Below are positions 26,270-35,906 of a stretch of DNA of 54,478 nucleotides, piece after piece. Source of the DNA: Pragia fontium DSM 5563 = ATCC 49100 (lineage in GTDB: Bacteria > Pseudomonadota > Gammaproteobacteria > Enterobacterales > Enterobacteriaceae); the NCBI RefSeq assembly GCF_900112475.1, contig NZ_FOLW01000017.1:1-54478 (forward strand). The letters run 5' to 3'. How positions within the stretch are numbered: position 1 is the stretch's first letter; every line of letters starts with the position of its first letter. The notes beneath the pieces were generated by a model. It was not told the DNA's origin, did no database searches, and saw only the letters and a program-made list of their open reading frames with translations. The translations under genes were made by a program, and so were the position numbers.

Positions 26270-26994
26270 TCACCATTATCGTCTTTTTGGTGTTAAACCA
26301 GGCTTTACCCGTTTATGCAAAAGATGCAGGCGGTTTTAAATTTTCAAATATGCGCATCGTATTTTTGGAAAAGGATAAAGCGGGCGCCTTTGTTGAATTG
26401 GAAAATGGCAACGCCTCGCCTTTTCTTATTCAAAGCTGGATTGTACCTACCGATGCACAATCTGGTTTACCTACAGAGAAAAACGCATCAGCAGTAAATC
26501 AACCCTTTGTTATAACGCCACCTCTACATCGATTAGAGTCAGGTGAGCGCTATCGTTGGAGAATCCAACAAGTCAGCAAAACCGGATTAACCACAGATCG
26601 AGAGTCCGTTTTTTATGTTGCCTTAAAAGCCATACCGGCAACGGACAAGCAGTCCGAAAATAAAGGGGAATTTGTTTTGAGTCCGATCATTTATCAAAAA
26701 CTCCTTTATCGCCCATCAGCATTAGAAATGCTACGTACTGATATGATCGCAGATCAAGCAACCTTCCGGCGTGAAGGGGAGCAATTGATTGTCAGTAATC
26801 CTTCCCCGCTCTATATGACATTTGCCACCCTACAAGTCGGCAATTATACCGTGGCGGATGATGAGCTTTACAAAATGGTTCCTCCTTTTGGCGAACAACG
26901 TTATTCCTTACCTAAAAATGTCACAGGTAACGTTATGTGGCGTCTGTTGAATGAATATGCCCTTGCCACTAAAGCAGAACTAAGACCTCTTTAA
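26251..26994 (+). CDS. Periplasmic fimbrial chaperone, third of operon 2
   Basis: 247 residues; ATG 26251 overlaps the previous gene by 19 bases and has AGGAG at 7-base spacing. The signal peptide ends near VYA. It is more diverged than the others: the first strand is NMRIVFLEKDKAGAFVELEN, the signature TTDRESVFYVALKAIP is kept, and the second domain begins YQKLLYRPSAL. QSWIVPTD and a long insert match the third chaperone of operon 1. Confidence 0.9.
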   Translation: MPFRRLITIIVFLVLNQALPVYAKDAGGFKFSNMRIVFLEKDKAGAFVELENGNASPFLIQSWIVPTDAQSGLPTEKNASAVNQPFVITPPLHRLESGERYRWRIQQVSKTGLTTDRESVFYVALKAIPATDKQSENKGEFVLSPIIYQKLLYRPSALEMLRTDMIADQATFRREGEQLIVSNPSPLYMTFATLQVGNYTVADDELYKMVPPFGEQRYSLPKNVTGNVMWRLLNEYALATKAELRPL

Positions 26995-27019
26995 TTTGCG
27001 TAATAATGAAAAAATCATC

Positions 27020-29641
27020 ATGAAAAAGTTAACGGCACCGTTATATATTTCTCAGGGAGACTTTCCCAATGCCAAGCTTCCCTATCGGATATCGCTGATT
27101 GCTTTATTGATGGGTACCGTCTCATTAGCATATGCAGAAGATTATTTTGATCCGAGTTTGCTTAATTTGCCGCAGGGTACCGATCCAAGTCAGGTTGATC
27201 TGTCGTCTTTTACCAAACGAGAGCACACGCCAGCTGGACGTTACATGGTGACATTACTTATCAATCAACAAGATTCAGGTAACAGAGAGATTCAGTTTAC
27301 GCCAGATCCGCAAGGTAATGTGGTTCCAGAGATAACCCCTAAATTATTGGCAGATTTAGGGGTCAATATTGATGCATTCCCGGCGTTAAAAGCCTTGCCG
27401 CCTGATGCACATATTATGGATTTAGCCTCATACATTACTGATGCCAAAATCACTTTTGATATGCCAAAACTGCGTTTAAATCTCAGCATTCCGCAGCTTG
27501 CCATGAAGCCAGATCACCTCGGATATGTCGATCCCAGCTTACTCGATCAGGGGATTCCCGCGTTACTACTGAATTATCAATTAAGCGGCGGCAAGCAATG
27601 GCTGAAAAGCGAGAATGGGACGCCTAACACTGAGAACAATAATCTTTTTGCCAGTGTCCGGGGCGGCGCTAATCTTTCAGCCTGGCGCCTGCGTAGCAAT
27701 ATGACTTACAACTACTCATCTTCTCAACATCAAGGGAATACCTATAGAACGGATAAAACCAATTTCTCAAATACTTATTTAATGCGTGATATCCAACCCT
27801 GGAAGTCTGAAATTCTGGTTGGTGAAAACAGTACTCAAAATGATGTATTAGACAGTATTCCTTTCAAAGGCGTTAGGTTGGCATCGAATGAACAGATGCT
27901 ACCTACTAGCCTGCGTGGATTTGCCCCGCAAATTAACGGCATTGCTCAATCGAATGCCAGGATCACCATTCGCCAAAATGGCAATATCGTCTATCAAACT
28001 TATGTGGCTCCTGGCGCATTCAGTATTAAAGATCTCTATCCTACCGGTACAGCTGGCGATCTTGAGGTCACCATTACTGAAGAAGATGGTACGGTACGCA
28101 CCTTTACTCAATCATTTTCTACCCTTCCCGTGATGTTACGTTCAGGGAGTGTCAAGTATGAAGTAACGGCCGGGCGCTATGATGGTGGAATCACGACGGA
28201 TTCTAAACAGTCGGAGTTTTTACAAGGCTCGCTAATTTATGGCCTTCCCCATTCTGTAACCTTATATGGCGGAGGCATTGCAGCAAAAGATTATTGGGCT
28301 GGGGTGGCGGGTGCCGGCGTTTCATTAGGCGCATTTGGTGCTTTATCATCAGACGTGACCCATGCAACAGCAACCATTAATGATGAAAAACAAGTCGGTC
28401 AATCTTACCGAGTACGTTATTCAAAAAATTTACTTACCACAGGCACATCCGTTGACTTGACGGCACTACGCTACTCGACAAAAAATTATTACAACTTTAC
28501 TGAGTTTAATAATAGTGGCTATAGCCTAAAAGAAGATGTTTCTCCTTGGTTAAACGAACGTCAACGGAATAGTTTTCAAACCTCGATTAACCAATCTTTA
28601 GGCGGTTGGGGTTCCATTTATATACAGGGTTCCCGCAATGATTATTGGGGGAAAAACGAAACGATTACCAACCTCTCTTTGGGGTATAACGGCAGTCTTA
28701 AGGAAATAAGTTATAACCTAAACTACGGTATTAACCGAACAAAGGGTGATGGCGACTGGCCAGAAAATCGCCAGATTATGTTCAGTGTTAACGTGCCATT
28801 GAGTGTATTCAGTCCGGCGAAAACGTGGCAAAACATCAGTAGCAACTATCAAATCACGCATGATAATCAGGGCGGAAATAGTCAACAGCTCGGCGTTAAT
28901 GGTTATGCGATGGATAACAAATTCACCTATAACCTGACACAAAGTCATGACAATCAGGATCAGGGCAATAATGGCACGGTTAACATTGGCTATATGGGAG
29001 ACTACGGCGATGTTGGCGGTGGTTATAGCTATGGGCGCAATACTCGATCCATTAATATGAATACCAATGGCGGGATGGTAGCCCATTCCGGCGGTTTAAC
29101 CTTAAGTCGTTATTTAGGCAATAGCATTGCTCTGATTGAAGCTCCTGATGCGGATGGTACCACCTTAAGTAATGGCAATGCCGCAATCAACCAATTTGGC
29201 TATGCTGTTAGCCCCTATTTGATTGACTATAATAAGAATACTGTCAGTTTGAATCTCAATACATTGCCTGAAAATGTCATGCCGGACAAAACCTCAGTCA
29301 ATCTGTATCCAACAAAAGGTGCTGTGGTTAAGGCAAAATTTGATACTCGTAAAGGCTATCAGGCTTTAATCAATTTACAAACCGATCGACCATTACCATT
29401 AGGTGCCATTGCTTCAATTAAAAACCCTAAAAACCCGAAGGATATCAATAGCAGCATTGTGGGTGAAAATGGCCAAACTTATTTTAGTGGTATGCCTGAA
29501 ACAGGTCGAATTGATGTAACGTGGGGAGCTGATGCTTACCAATCCTGCGTAGCTGATTTTGATTTTGCCAATATCCCTGAAAATCAGTATTCATCCGTGC
29601 GTCAATTCACCCTAACTTGTCATTCAATCACAGATAAATAA
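27020..29641 (+). CDS. Fimbrial outer-membrane usher (operon 2)
   Basis: About 873 residues from ATG 27020; an in-frame TTG 24 bases upstream lacks a ribosome site. The signal region is long and ends near AYAEDYFDPSLL. The N-terminal domain, barrel and plug (APGAFSIKDLYPTG) and the C-terminal domains with the cysteine pair (QSCVADF ... LTCHS) are complete. It resembles the operon 1 usher over its length (SLRGFAPQINGIAQSNARITI, GDWPENRQIMFSVNVP). It is the last gene of the operon, whereas operon 1 continues into an adhesin. Confidence 0.94.
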   Translation: MKKLTAPLYISQGDFPNAKLPYRISLIALLMGTVSLAYAEDYFDPSLLNLPQGTDPSQVDLSSFTKREHTPAGRYMVTLLINQQDSGNREIQFTPDPQGNVVPEITPKLLADLGVNIDAFPALKALPPDAHIMDLASYITDAKITFDMPKLRLNLSIPQLAMKPDHLGYVDPSLLDQGIPALLLNYQLSGGKQWLKSENGTPNTENNNLFASVRGGANLSAWRLRSNMTYNYSSSQHQGNTYRTDKTNFSNTYLMRDIQPWKSEILVGENSTQNDVLDSIPFKGVRLASNEQMLPTSLRGFAPQINGIAQSNARITIRQNGNIVYQTYVAPGAFSIKDLYPTGTAGDLEVTITEEDGTVRTFTQSFSTLPVMLRSGSVKYEVTAGRYDGGITTDSKQSEFLQGSLIYGLPHSVTLYGGGIAAKDYWAGVAGAGVSLGAFGALSSDVTHATATINDEKQVGQSYRVRYSKNLLTTGTSVDLTALRYSTKNYYNFTEFNNSGYSLKEDVSPWLNERQRNSFQTSINQSLGGWGSIYIQGSRNDYWGKNETITNLSLGYNGSLKEISYNLNYGINRTKGDGDWPENRQIMFSVNVPLSVFSPAKTWQNISSNYQITHDNQGGNSQQLGVNGYAMDNKFTYNLTQSHDNQDQGNNGTVNIGYMGDYGDVGGGYSYGRNTRSINMNTNGGMVAHSGGLTLSRYLGNSIALIEAPDADGTTLSNGNAAINQFGYAVSPYLIDYNKNTVSLNLNTLPENVMPDKTSVNLYPTKGAVVKAKFDTRKGYQALINLQTDRPLPLGAIASIKNPKNPKDINSSIVGENGQTYFSGMPETGRIDVTWGADAYQSCVADFDFANIPENQYSSVRQFTLTCHSITDK

Positions 29642-29650
29642 TGACCTGAT

Positions 29651-29672
29651 TGTAGCCTGGCAACAGGCTACA
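29651..29672 (+). terminator. Hairpin after fimbrial operon 2
   Basis: TGTAGCCTG-GCAA-CAGGCTACA is a perfect 9-bp stem starting 9 bases after the usher stop. There is no strong T-run, so termination may be incomplete. The gap to 30062 also holds CGGGG ... CCCCG (29821-29843) followed by a T-rich stretch, a second possible terminator, and no supportable gene. Confidence 0.55.
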
Positions 29673-30062
29673 CATTCGTGCTATCACGTTCCATGATTTT
29701 ACCCGCCGCGATTATTTAAAATGGAGTCGTTAACGGAATATCCACACACATTCCGTTTAACCGAGATGTGGCAATACAAAAAATTACCACTTTCAGTTAC
29801 ACTGTCACTTATATCTTATGCGGGGGAACGTCCGATCTCCCCGATTGTTCTTTTATTTAAATGGAAAAGCATCTGTTACTCCATCAAATACATCAATAAG
29901 TTTAACAAAAACTTCTAATTAGCTTATCATTATGTTGTTTATTTCATAACAAACAGACCATCGGTTGACCCGAAAGATACTTTGGTCACAACAAATAACT
30001 GATGTTCATACTCGTCTAAACATTTAGTTGCCACAGACAAACTATGACGGTTTGACATTGAT

Positions 30063-30095
30063 AACCTCGGCCAGTGCCAAGAGGTTTATTATTTT
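30063..30095 (+). promoter_or_regulatory. Terminator-like leader hairpin before the flavoprotein gene
   Basis: AACCTC and GGC pair with GCC and GAGGTT around a CAGT loop with a two-base bulge, and the tail is TATTATTTT. This has the form of an intrinsic terminator, yet it sits only 15 bases before the ATG at 30110. It is either an attenuator in the leader or the end of a short upstream RNA. Confidence 0.45.
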
Positions 30096-30109
30096 AGGAT
30101 TAAATAATC

Positions 30110-32035
30110 ATGGGCATAACCCGCAGAGATTTTCTTAATGGTGTTGCTTTAAGCGTAGTAGCTGGAATGGCACCCATACAAATGCTAAAAGCCTCTCCCG
30201 ATCTGGCAAACAAGGCGCTTCTTTACTATCCTCCTGAATTAACAGGATTACGTGGTAATCATAACGGTTCTTTTGAGAGCGCTCACGCTATCGCCCGCAG
30301 CGGCAAAAAATATGATTATGTCGATATCCCCGTAGAGGAAGAGTACGATCTGGTGGTAGTCGGTGCTGGTATTAGTGGCTTAGCTGCCGCTTTCTTCTAC
30401 CAGCAACAAATGGGTAAAGATAAAAAAATATTATTACTTGATAACCATGATGATTTTGGCGGACACGCCAAACGTAATGAATTTACCACCCCTGAAGGTA
30501 CCGTGCTGGGATACGGCGGCAGTGAATCACTGCAATCACCAAAATCCATTTATAGTAAAGTCGCTATGGGACTTATCGAAGCCCTTGGTGTTGATGTCGA
30601 TGGTTTAGGTAACAGCTTTCAACAAACATTTTATCCCGATCTGGGATTAAGCCGCGGCGTATATTTTGATCGTGAAAACTTTGGCATCAATAAAGTGGTT
30701 GCCGGCGATCCGGGGCGTAACGTAGCTGATGATATTCCTCCCAATCGATTAAATGGCCGCAGCTATCGAGAGTTTATCTCCGACTTTCCATTACCGGAGG
30801 CGGATAAAGAAGCACTGATTACCCTACATGAAGAAACCGTCGATTACCTGAGTGGTATGTCTCAGGATGAGAAAGTTGAATATATCGCCAGCCATAGTTA
30901 TACCCACTACTTACGCGATAAAGTTAAACTTAGTCCAAAAGCCATCAAATTCTTCCAGCAAAAAACCAATGATTTCCAGGCTGTAGGCATTGACTCAACG
31001 TCATGTGAAGATGCCAGACTCTGTGCTTTACCGGGTTTTGGTGCTCTGAATCTTCCGCCACTCGATGCTGAAGAACAATCGGAGTTGGACGATCCTTATA
31101 TTTATCACTTCCCTGATGGAAATGCCGGACTGACCCGATTGCTGGTTCGCCGTCTGATTCCTGCCGTTGCGCCAGGCCATGACATGTACGATGTGGTACA
31201 GGCAAAATTTGATTACTCACAGCTTGATAAACCAGACTCAGCCGTACGATTACGCCTGAATTCGGCAGTATTACATACGGAAAACGTAGCCAATAATAAG
31301 GTAGACGTAACTTACCTGTTTGAAAATATCAAACTCAGAAAAATTCGCGCCGATAAAGTCATTATGGCCGGTTATAACATGATGATTCCTTATTTGGTGC
31401 CATCCATGCCGGATGTCCAGAAGAATGCGTTAAGACAAAATGTGAAGGCACCACTGGTTTATACCAAAGTGGTGATTAAAAATTGGCAGCCGTTTGTGAA
31501 ATTAGGGGTTCATGAAGTTTACTCCCCTGCGGCACCGTACAGTCGTGTGAAACTCGATTATCCGGTAAGTATGGGGGGATATGAACACGCCAAGTCACCC
31601 GATTCCCCAATGTGCCTACATATGGTCTATGTTCCGACCATGCCGGGCAGTGCATTATCGCCACGTGAGCAATCAAGAATGGGCCGAACCACGCTGTTAG
31701 CGATGCCGTTCTCTGCCCATGAAAAAATGATTCGCGAGCAGTTGCAAGGAATGTTAGGTGACGCTGGTTTCAATCATGAAAGCGATATTTTGGCAATTAC
31801 CGTCAACCGCTGGTCACATGGTTACTCTTATACGGTGAATTCATTATTTGATGATGAGAATGAGGCCGAAACAATCATTCAAACCGCGCGGAAACCGTTT
31901 GGCAATATTTTCATAGCCAACTCTGATGCCGACTGGAGCCCTTATGCCCATTCCGCTATCGATCAGGGATGGCGAGCAGTCGAAGAAATTGTTGCCACAA
32001 TAACCACAACCAAATCTGCTGGAGGTGCCGCATGA
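30110..32035 (+). CDS. Tat-exported FAD-dependent oxidoreductase, spermidine-dehydrogenase-like
   Basis: 641 residues. The N-terminus carries a Tat signal (TRRDFLNGVALSVVAGMA), so the protein is exported folded. An FAD Rossmann motif follows (VVVGAGISGLAAAFF, near residue 83), then DNHDDFGGHAKRNEF. The C-terminus (IFIANSDADWSPYAHSAIDQGWRAVEEI) is typical of the amine-oxidase fold. The overall pattern is that of the flavoproteins annotated as spermidine dehydrogenase (SpdH) in Pseudomonas and relatives. The substrate is not readable. Electrons probably pass to the cytochrome encoded by the overlapping next gene. Confidence 0.8.
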   Translation: MGITRRDFLNGVALSVVAGMAPIQMLKASPDLANKALLYYPPELTGLRGNHNGSFESAHAIARSGKKYDYVDIPVEEEYDLVVVGAGISGLAAAFFYQQQMGKDKKILLLDNHDDFGGHAKRNEFTTPEGTVLGYGGSESLQSPKSIYSKVAMGLIEALGVDVDGLGNSFQQTFYPDLGLSRGVYFDRENFGINKVVAGDPGRNVADDIPPNRLNGRSYREFISDFPLPEADKEALITLHEETVDYLSGMSQDEKVEYIASHSYTHYLRDKVKLSPKAIKFFQQKTNDFQAVGIDSTSCEDARLCALPGFGALNLPPLDAEEQSELDDPYIYHFPDGNAGLTRLLVRRLIPAVAPGHDMYDVVQAKFDYSQLDKPDSAVRLRLNSAVLHTENVANNKVDVTYLFENIKLRKIRADKVIMAGYNMMIPYLVPSMPDVQKNALRQNVKAPLVYTKVVIKNWQPFVKLGVHEVYSPAAPYSRVKLDYPVSMGGYEHAKSPDSPMCLHMVYVPTMPGSALSPREQSRMGRTTLLAMPFSAHEKMIREQLQGMLGDAGFNHESDILAITVNRWSHGYSYTVNSLFDDENEAETIIQTARKPFGNIFIANSDADWSPYAHSAIDQGWRAVEEIVATITTTKSAGGAA

Positions 32036-33222
32036 AGCGTACTCTCTTAACTATCCTGCTGTGCGGTGGATTACAGTTTCAGGTTCAAGCACAAGATGTA
32101 ACCAAAGGCGAATATCTGGCTCGTGCTGGAGACTGTGTGGCGTGTCATACCGCCGCTGGCGGTAAAGACTTTGCCGGTGGTAGACCCATGGAGACGCCTA
32201 TTGGCATGATTTACTCCACCAATATCACACCAGACCCAGAGTTTGGTATTGGCAATTACAGCTTTGATGATTTTGATCTGGCAATGCGCGAGGGAAAAAC
32301 CAAAGATGGTCGTCATCTCTATCCCGCCATGCCCTACACCGCCTACGCCAAGCTTAGCGAAGAAGACATGCGGGCACTGTATGACTATTTTATGCAGGGT
32401 GTCACGCCAGAAAAAGTAGCTAATCGTGAAAGTGATATTCCTTGGCCACTCAGTATGCGTTGGCCATTAGGTCTCTGGAACGGTATGTTCCACGAAAACC
32501 AACGTTTTGTCGCAGACAGCCAGCGTGATGCAGATTGGAATCGCGGTGCTTATCTGGTGCAGGGACTTGGTCACTGCGGCGCCTGCCATACGCCGAGGGG
32601 ACTGGCATTTCAAGAAAAAGCCATGACTCAAACAGCGCCCGAGTTTCTTTCCGGCGCCGAAATTGACGGTTGGTATGCCCCGGATATTCGCGGAAATAAA
32701 CTGAGTCAATCGGAATTGGTTGATCTGCTAAAAACCGGCAGTAGTCAGCATCAATCGCTAGCAGGGCCAATGGCAGAAGTCGTCACCTACAGTACCCAAT
32801 ACCTTTCGGATGCTGATTTACAAAGTATTGCCGTCTATCTCAACGCGTTGCCCGGTGACAAAGCGCCTGAGGCCAAACCAGCAGCAACGTTAGCGAATTA
32901 TGATGAAGCTCAAGGTTTATATCAGACTTACTGCTCAACCTGTCATGGTCTGGATGGTAAAGGGGTTGCCAATGTGATTCCATCGCTGGCTAATAATCCA
33001 GCCATTGTACGGGATAATGCGCTGAATTTGATTCACGTTGTTTATTCAGGCGCTGACACACCGCGTACTGAAGGGCATATCTCTTATAAAATGCCGGGAT
33101 ATAAAGGCGTTATCAGCAATCAGGAAATGACGGATGTCTTGAACTATATCCGTAACTCATGGGGAAACAGTGCGCCATTGGTGACTTTATCTGAGGTTAA
33201 TCAAGCCACCAAAGATAAGTAA
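32032..33222 (+). CDS. Tri-haem cytochrome c subunit
   Basis: 396 residues from ATG 32032, which overlaps the flavoprotein stop as ATGA with GGAGG upstream; the longer in-frame start inside the preceding gene is rejected. A Sec signal peptide ends near VQA. Three c-type haem sites CxxCH are at about 35-39 (CVACH), 182-186 (CGACH) and 301-305 (CSTCH). Spacing and motifs (GEYLARAGDCVACHTAAGG, GLGHCGACHTPRG) match the cytochrome subunit of membrane alcohol and gluconate dehydrogenases. It should carry electrons from the periplasmic flavoprotein to quinone or an oxidase. It needs the Ccm system, not encoded here. Confidence 0.92.
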   Translation: MKRTLLTILLCGGLQFQVQAQDVTKGEYLARAGDCVACHTAAGGKDFAGGRPMETPIGMIYSTNITPDPEFGIGNYSFDDFDLAMREGKTKDGRHLYPAMPYTAYAKLSEEDMRALYDYFMQGVTPEKVANRESDIPWPLSMRWPLGLWNGMFHENQRFVADSQRDADWNRGAYLVQGLGHCGACHTPRGLAFQEKAMTQTAPEFLSGAEIDGWYAPDIRGNKLSQSELVDLLKTGSSQHQSLAGPMAEVVTYSTQYLSDADLQSIAVYLNALPGDKAPEAKPAATLANYDEAQGLYQTYCSTCHGLDGKGVANVIPSLANNPAIVRDNALNLIHVVYSGADTPRTEGHISYKMPGYKGVISNQEMTDVLNYIRNSWGNSAPLVTLSEVNQATKDK

Positions 33223-33246
33223 TATTTTCTGGCAACATCTCAACAT

Positions 33247-33267
33247 CCGGGGTCTCGAAGACCCCGG
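33247..33267 (+). terminator. Terminator after the cytochrome gene
   Basis: CCGGGGTCT-CGA-AGACCCCGG is a perfect 9-bp GC-rich stem 25 bases after the stop codon. The T-run is weak. Confidence 0.6.
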
Positions 33268-33420
33268 TTCCCATCGGTGATCCACCGCCCAACGTCTCTA
33301 TCTTCTTTGCTTTTAATCACCTGAAATTTTTAAAACTAGAAAGCAAGAAACAGATAGTGAGCGAATAAGCTTTATTTTTAGAATATGAAAAACTATTTAC
33401 CCTGATTGAAGGGAAGTGAC

Positions 33421-34635
33421 ATGTTTCTAATAAATAATAACTTTAAAAAAATTTCTTGGTCTAATTTATTTGCTCAGTTTGCTGAACAAATCGCGCTGTC
33501 CGCAGCCCCCCTTGTCGCAGTATTGTTACTTTCAGCAACCGCCAGTGAAACAGCCTGGATACAAACCAGTCAAACACTCCCTTTCCTACTGTTATCAATT
33601 CCTGCAGGTCTCATTGTCGACCGTATTTCAAAGCGGAATTTAATGATAGGCGCGGAAATAATGAGGGCAATATCTCTAATTACTCTATTTTTACTTTTAA
33701 TCTCAAGCTCAATGTCCCTGATACTCTTATCTTTACTCGGTTTTATCGGGGCTATCGGTACCGTTTGTTATAACGTTGCCTCGCCAGCTTATGTTCCTAC
33801 CCTTATTCCTAAGAGTCGTTTAATCTCAGCTAATCGTTGGCTTGAACTGAGCAGAAGTATCGCTTATTCGGGTGGCCCAGCACTCGGTGGAGCTATTGTC
33901 GGTTATATTGGAGCACCCGTCGCTTATATTGTGGCGACTACGTTGTCGATTCTGGCATTTATGCTGTTGATGTCTTTACCTAAAGAAGCACCTCAAGCCA
34001 AAGTAAACCGACATATCTTGCAAGACCTTGCTGAAAGTGCTGGTTTTATCATTCACCACAGATATCTTCGCCCTATTTTGCTCACTGCGGTGTTTTTCAA
34101 TATTTCATGGTTTATTGTGCAAGGCATTTACGTGGCATATGCGGCAACCCGTCTTGAGTTGAATGCAGCTCAAATAGGTTTCACCATTGGTATTTATGGG
34201 ATGGGAATGATCGCAGGTGCATTTAGCTTAAAATACTTGGTACCGATTATGCCTTATGGCCTGATGATTGTTTTAGGCCCTCTGGGAGGATTAATCGCTG
34301 CCATCATGATGCTATTAACAATTTGTTTTCCTTATGTTTATTTGGCTGGTTTCAGTTATTTCTTATTTGGTGCCGGCCCAACAATTTGGACCATCATAAC
34401 CGTATCTTTAAGACAATCCGTTACGCCTGAAAATATGATGGGCAGAGTTTCAGCCTTTTTTCTCACCACAACGTTTGGAGCCAGGCCGATCGGTTCCGCC
34501 ATTGCAGCGCTACTCGCCGTTAATTATGGCGTGGAAAGCTGTTTATGGGTTGCCGTTATTGGCTTCGTCATACAGCTTATTATTCTACTTATATCGGAAG
34601 TACCACGGCTTCATCACTTAAATGAGGCGGTATAA
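33421..34635 (+). CDS. MFS transporter, EntS-like exporter family
   Basis: 404 residues from ATG 33421, with GAAGGGA upstream; the in-frame TTG before it lies in the ribosome site. About 12 membrane helices. The start FAQFAEQIALSAAPLVAVLLLSATASETAW and the loop IPAGLIVDRISKRNLMIGAEIMRA are typical of the MFS_3 (enterobactin exporter EntS/YbdA) family, which usually expels small molecules. No siderophore genes are nearby, so the substrate is open. Probably a single gene, ending before ada. Confidence 0.85.
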   Translation: MFLINNNFKKISWSNLFAQFAEQIALSAAPLVAVLLLSATASETAWIQTSQTLPFLLLSIPAGLIVDRISKRNLMIGAEIMRAISLITLFLLLISSSMSLILLSLLGFIGAIGTVCYNVASPAYVPTLIPKSRLISANRWLELSRSIAYSGGPALGGAIVGYIGAPVAYIVATTLSILAFMLLMSLPKEAPQAKVNRHILQDLAESAGFIIHHRYLRPILLTAVFFNISWFIVQGIYVAYAATRLELNAAQIGFTIGIYGMGMIAGAFSLKYLVPIMPYGLMIVLGPLGGLIAAIMMLLTICFPYVYLAGFSYFLFGAGPTIWTIITVSLRQSVTPENMMGRVSAFFLTTTFGARPIGSAIAALLAVNYGVESCLWVAVIGFVIQLIILLISEVPRLHHLNEAV

Positions 34636-34708
34636 ATCGCGTGATAAGATAGCGCTATGAGCGGTTCCGATTCTGAATAATTCGTTTAGTCATTGAGGTA
34701 CCTGATTA

Positions 34709-35782
34709 ATGGTCAGAAGAAAAAATAATATTCCATCGTTCGAAAACGATCCTCGTTGGTTGGACGTAAAAAACAAAAATCCAAATTCAGATGGCCATTT
34801 TGTCTATGGCATTCAAACGACTGGAATATACTGTCGGCCAACCTGCCCAGCCAGAACACCCGATCCTGATTATATTGAATTTTTCGATAGCTGTGAGCTC
34901 GCTGAACGTCATCATTACCGAGCATGTAAACGATGCAAGCCCAATGGTGAATCTAATCAGGAAAGAGACTCCCGCCTGATAACCAAGGCATGCCGGATCA
35001 TTGAACAAATGGATGGGGCTATAAATTTAGAAGAGCTCTCGAAACGGGTAGCTATGAGCCCCTCATTTTTCCATCGGAAATTTAAAAAAATTACCGGGGT
35101 CACACCAAAGCAGTTTAGTACCGCTATTCGAATTAAGAATATGCAACATGAGCTGGTTAAACAGAATGAAAGCATAACCGATGCGATATATAACTCCGGC
35201 TTTAACTCTGGCAGCCGGTTCTATGCCGCAACGGATCGTTCTTTAGGTATGACGCCGGGTGCATATCGTGAAGGTGGCAAAAATACAAAAATTCAATTTG
35301 CTATCGCTGAATGTTCATTAGGCAGTATTTTAGTCGCCCGATCACCAAAAGGCATTTGCGCCATCTCATTTGGTAATGATCCGACGGAACTGCTAAATAA
35401 CCTACAAGACAAATTTCCCAACGCTGATTTAATCGGTGGCGATACTGAATTTGAACATATTGTTGCCAGAGTAATTGAGTTTGTTGAAAATCCGAATACT
35501 GCGCTCGATTTGCCGTTAGATATTCAAGGTACCGCCTTTCAACAACGCGTCTGGAAAATGCTGCTCACCATACCGGCTGGGACAACCGTCAGTTATACTG
35601 AGTTAGCTGAAATGATCGGCAGTCCGCGTTCTGTTCGTGCCGTGGCAAATGCCTGCGGTCAAAACTCAATTGCCGTCGCCATTCCTTGCCATCGCGTTGT
35701 GAAACTGGACGGTAACCTTTCAGGATATCGTTGGGGCATTGAGCGAAAACGTCAGTTACTTGATAGAGAAACGGAAAAGTGA
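34709..35782 (+). CDS. ada: Ada: methylphosphotriester/O6-methylguanine repair protein and regulator
   Basis: 357 residues, near the 354 of E. coli Ada. The N-terminal zinc site has Cys42, Cys46, Cys73 and Cys76 (YCRPTCPAR, ACKRC); Cys42 corresponds to the methyl acceptor Cys38. An AraC-type HTH follows (LEELSKRVAMSPSFFHRKFKKITGVTPKQF). The C-terminal methyltransferase has the active-site motif AIPCHRVV (Cys327) and the helix GSPRSVRAVANACGQN. It removes methyl groups from DNA and, once methylated, activates the adaptive response. No alkB follows. Confidence 0.96.
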   Translation: MVRRKNNIPSFENDPRWLDVKNKNPNSDGHFVYGIQTTGIYCRPTCPARTPDPDYIEFFDSCELAERHHYRACKRCKPNGESNQERDSRLITKACRIIEQMDGAINLEELSKRVAMSPSFFHRKFKKITGVTPKQFSTAIRIKNMQHELVKQNESITDAIYNSGFNSGSRFYAATDRSLGMTPGAYREGGKNTKIQFAIAECSLGSILVARSPKGICAISFGNDPTELLNNLQDKFPNADLIGGDTEFEHIVARVIEFVENPNTALDLPLDIQGTAFQQRVWKMLLTIPAGTTVSYTELAEMIGSPRSVRAVANACGQNSIAVAIPCHRVVKLDGNLSGYRWGIERKRQLLDRETEK

Positions 35783-35906
35783 AAATGATTTACTCGTTGA
35801 TTAATCACTCACGACCAACGAACAGCATTGTTTAAATACGGTCAATCATCTGAAAAGCCTACCCTATCGTTTACTCCGATAAGATAAGCTAGTCTTAAGA
35901 CGATAA

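Noticed and set aside
29721-29918. 65-codon frame after fimbrial operon 2 as a remnant tip adhesin
   Set aside because: The translation has no signal peptide, cysteine pattern or similarity to the operon 1 adhesin, and the frame contains a likely terminator hairpin.
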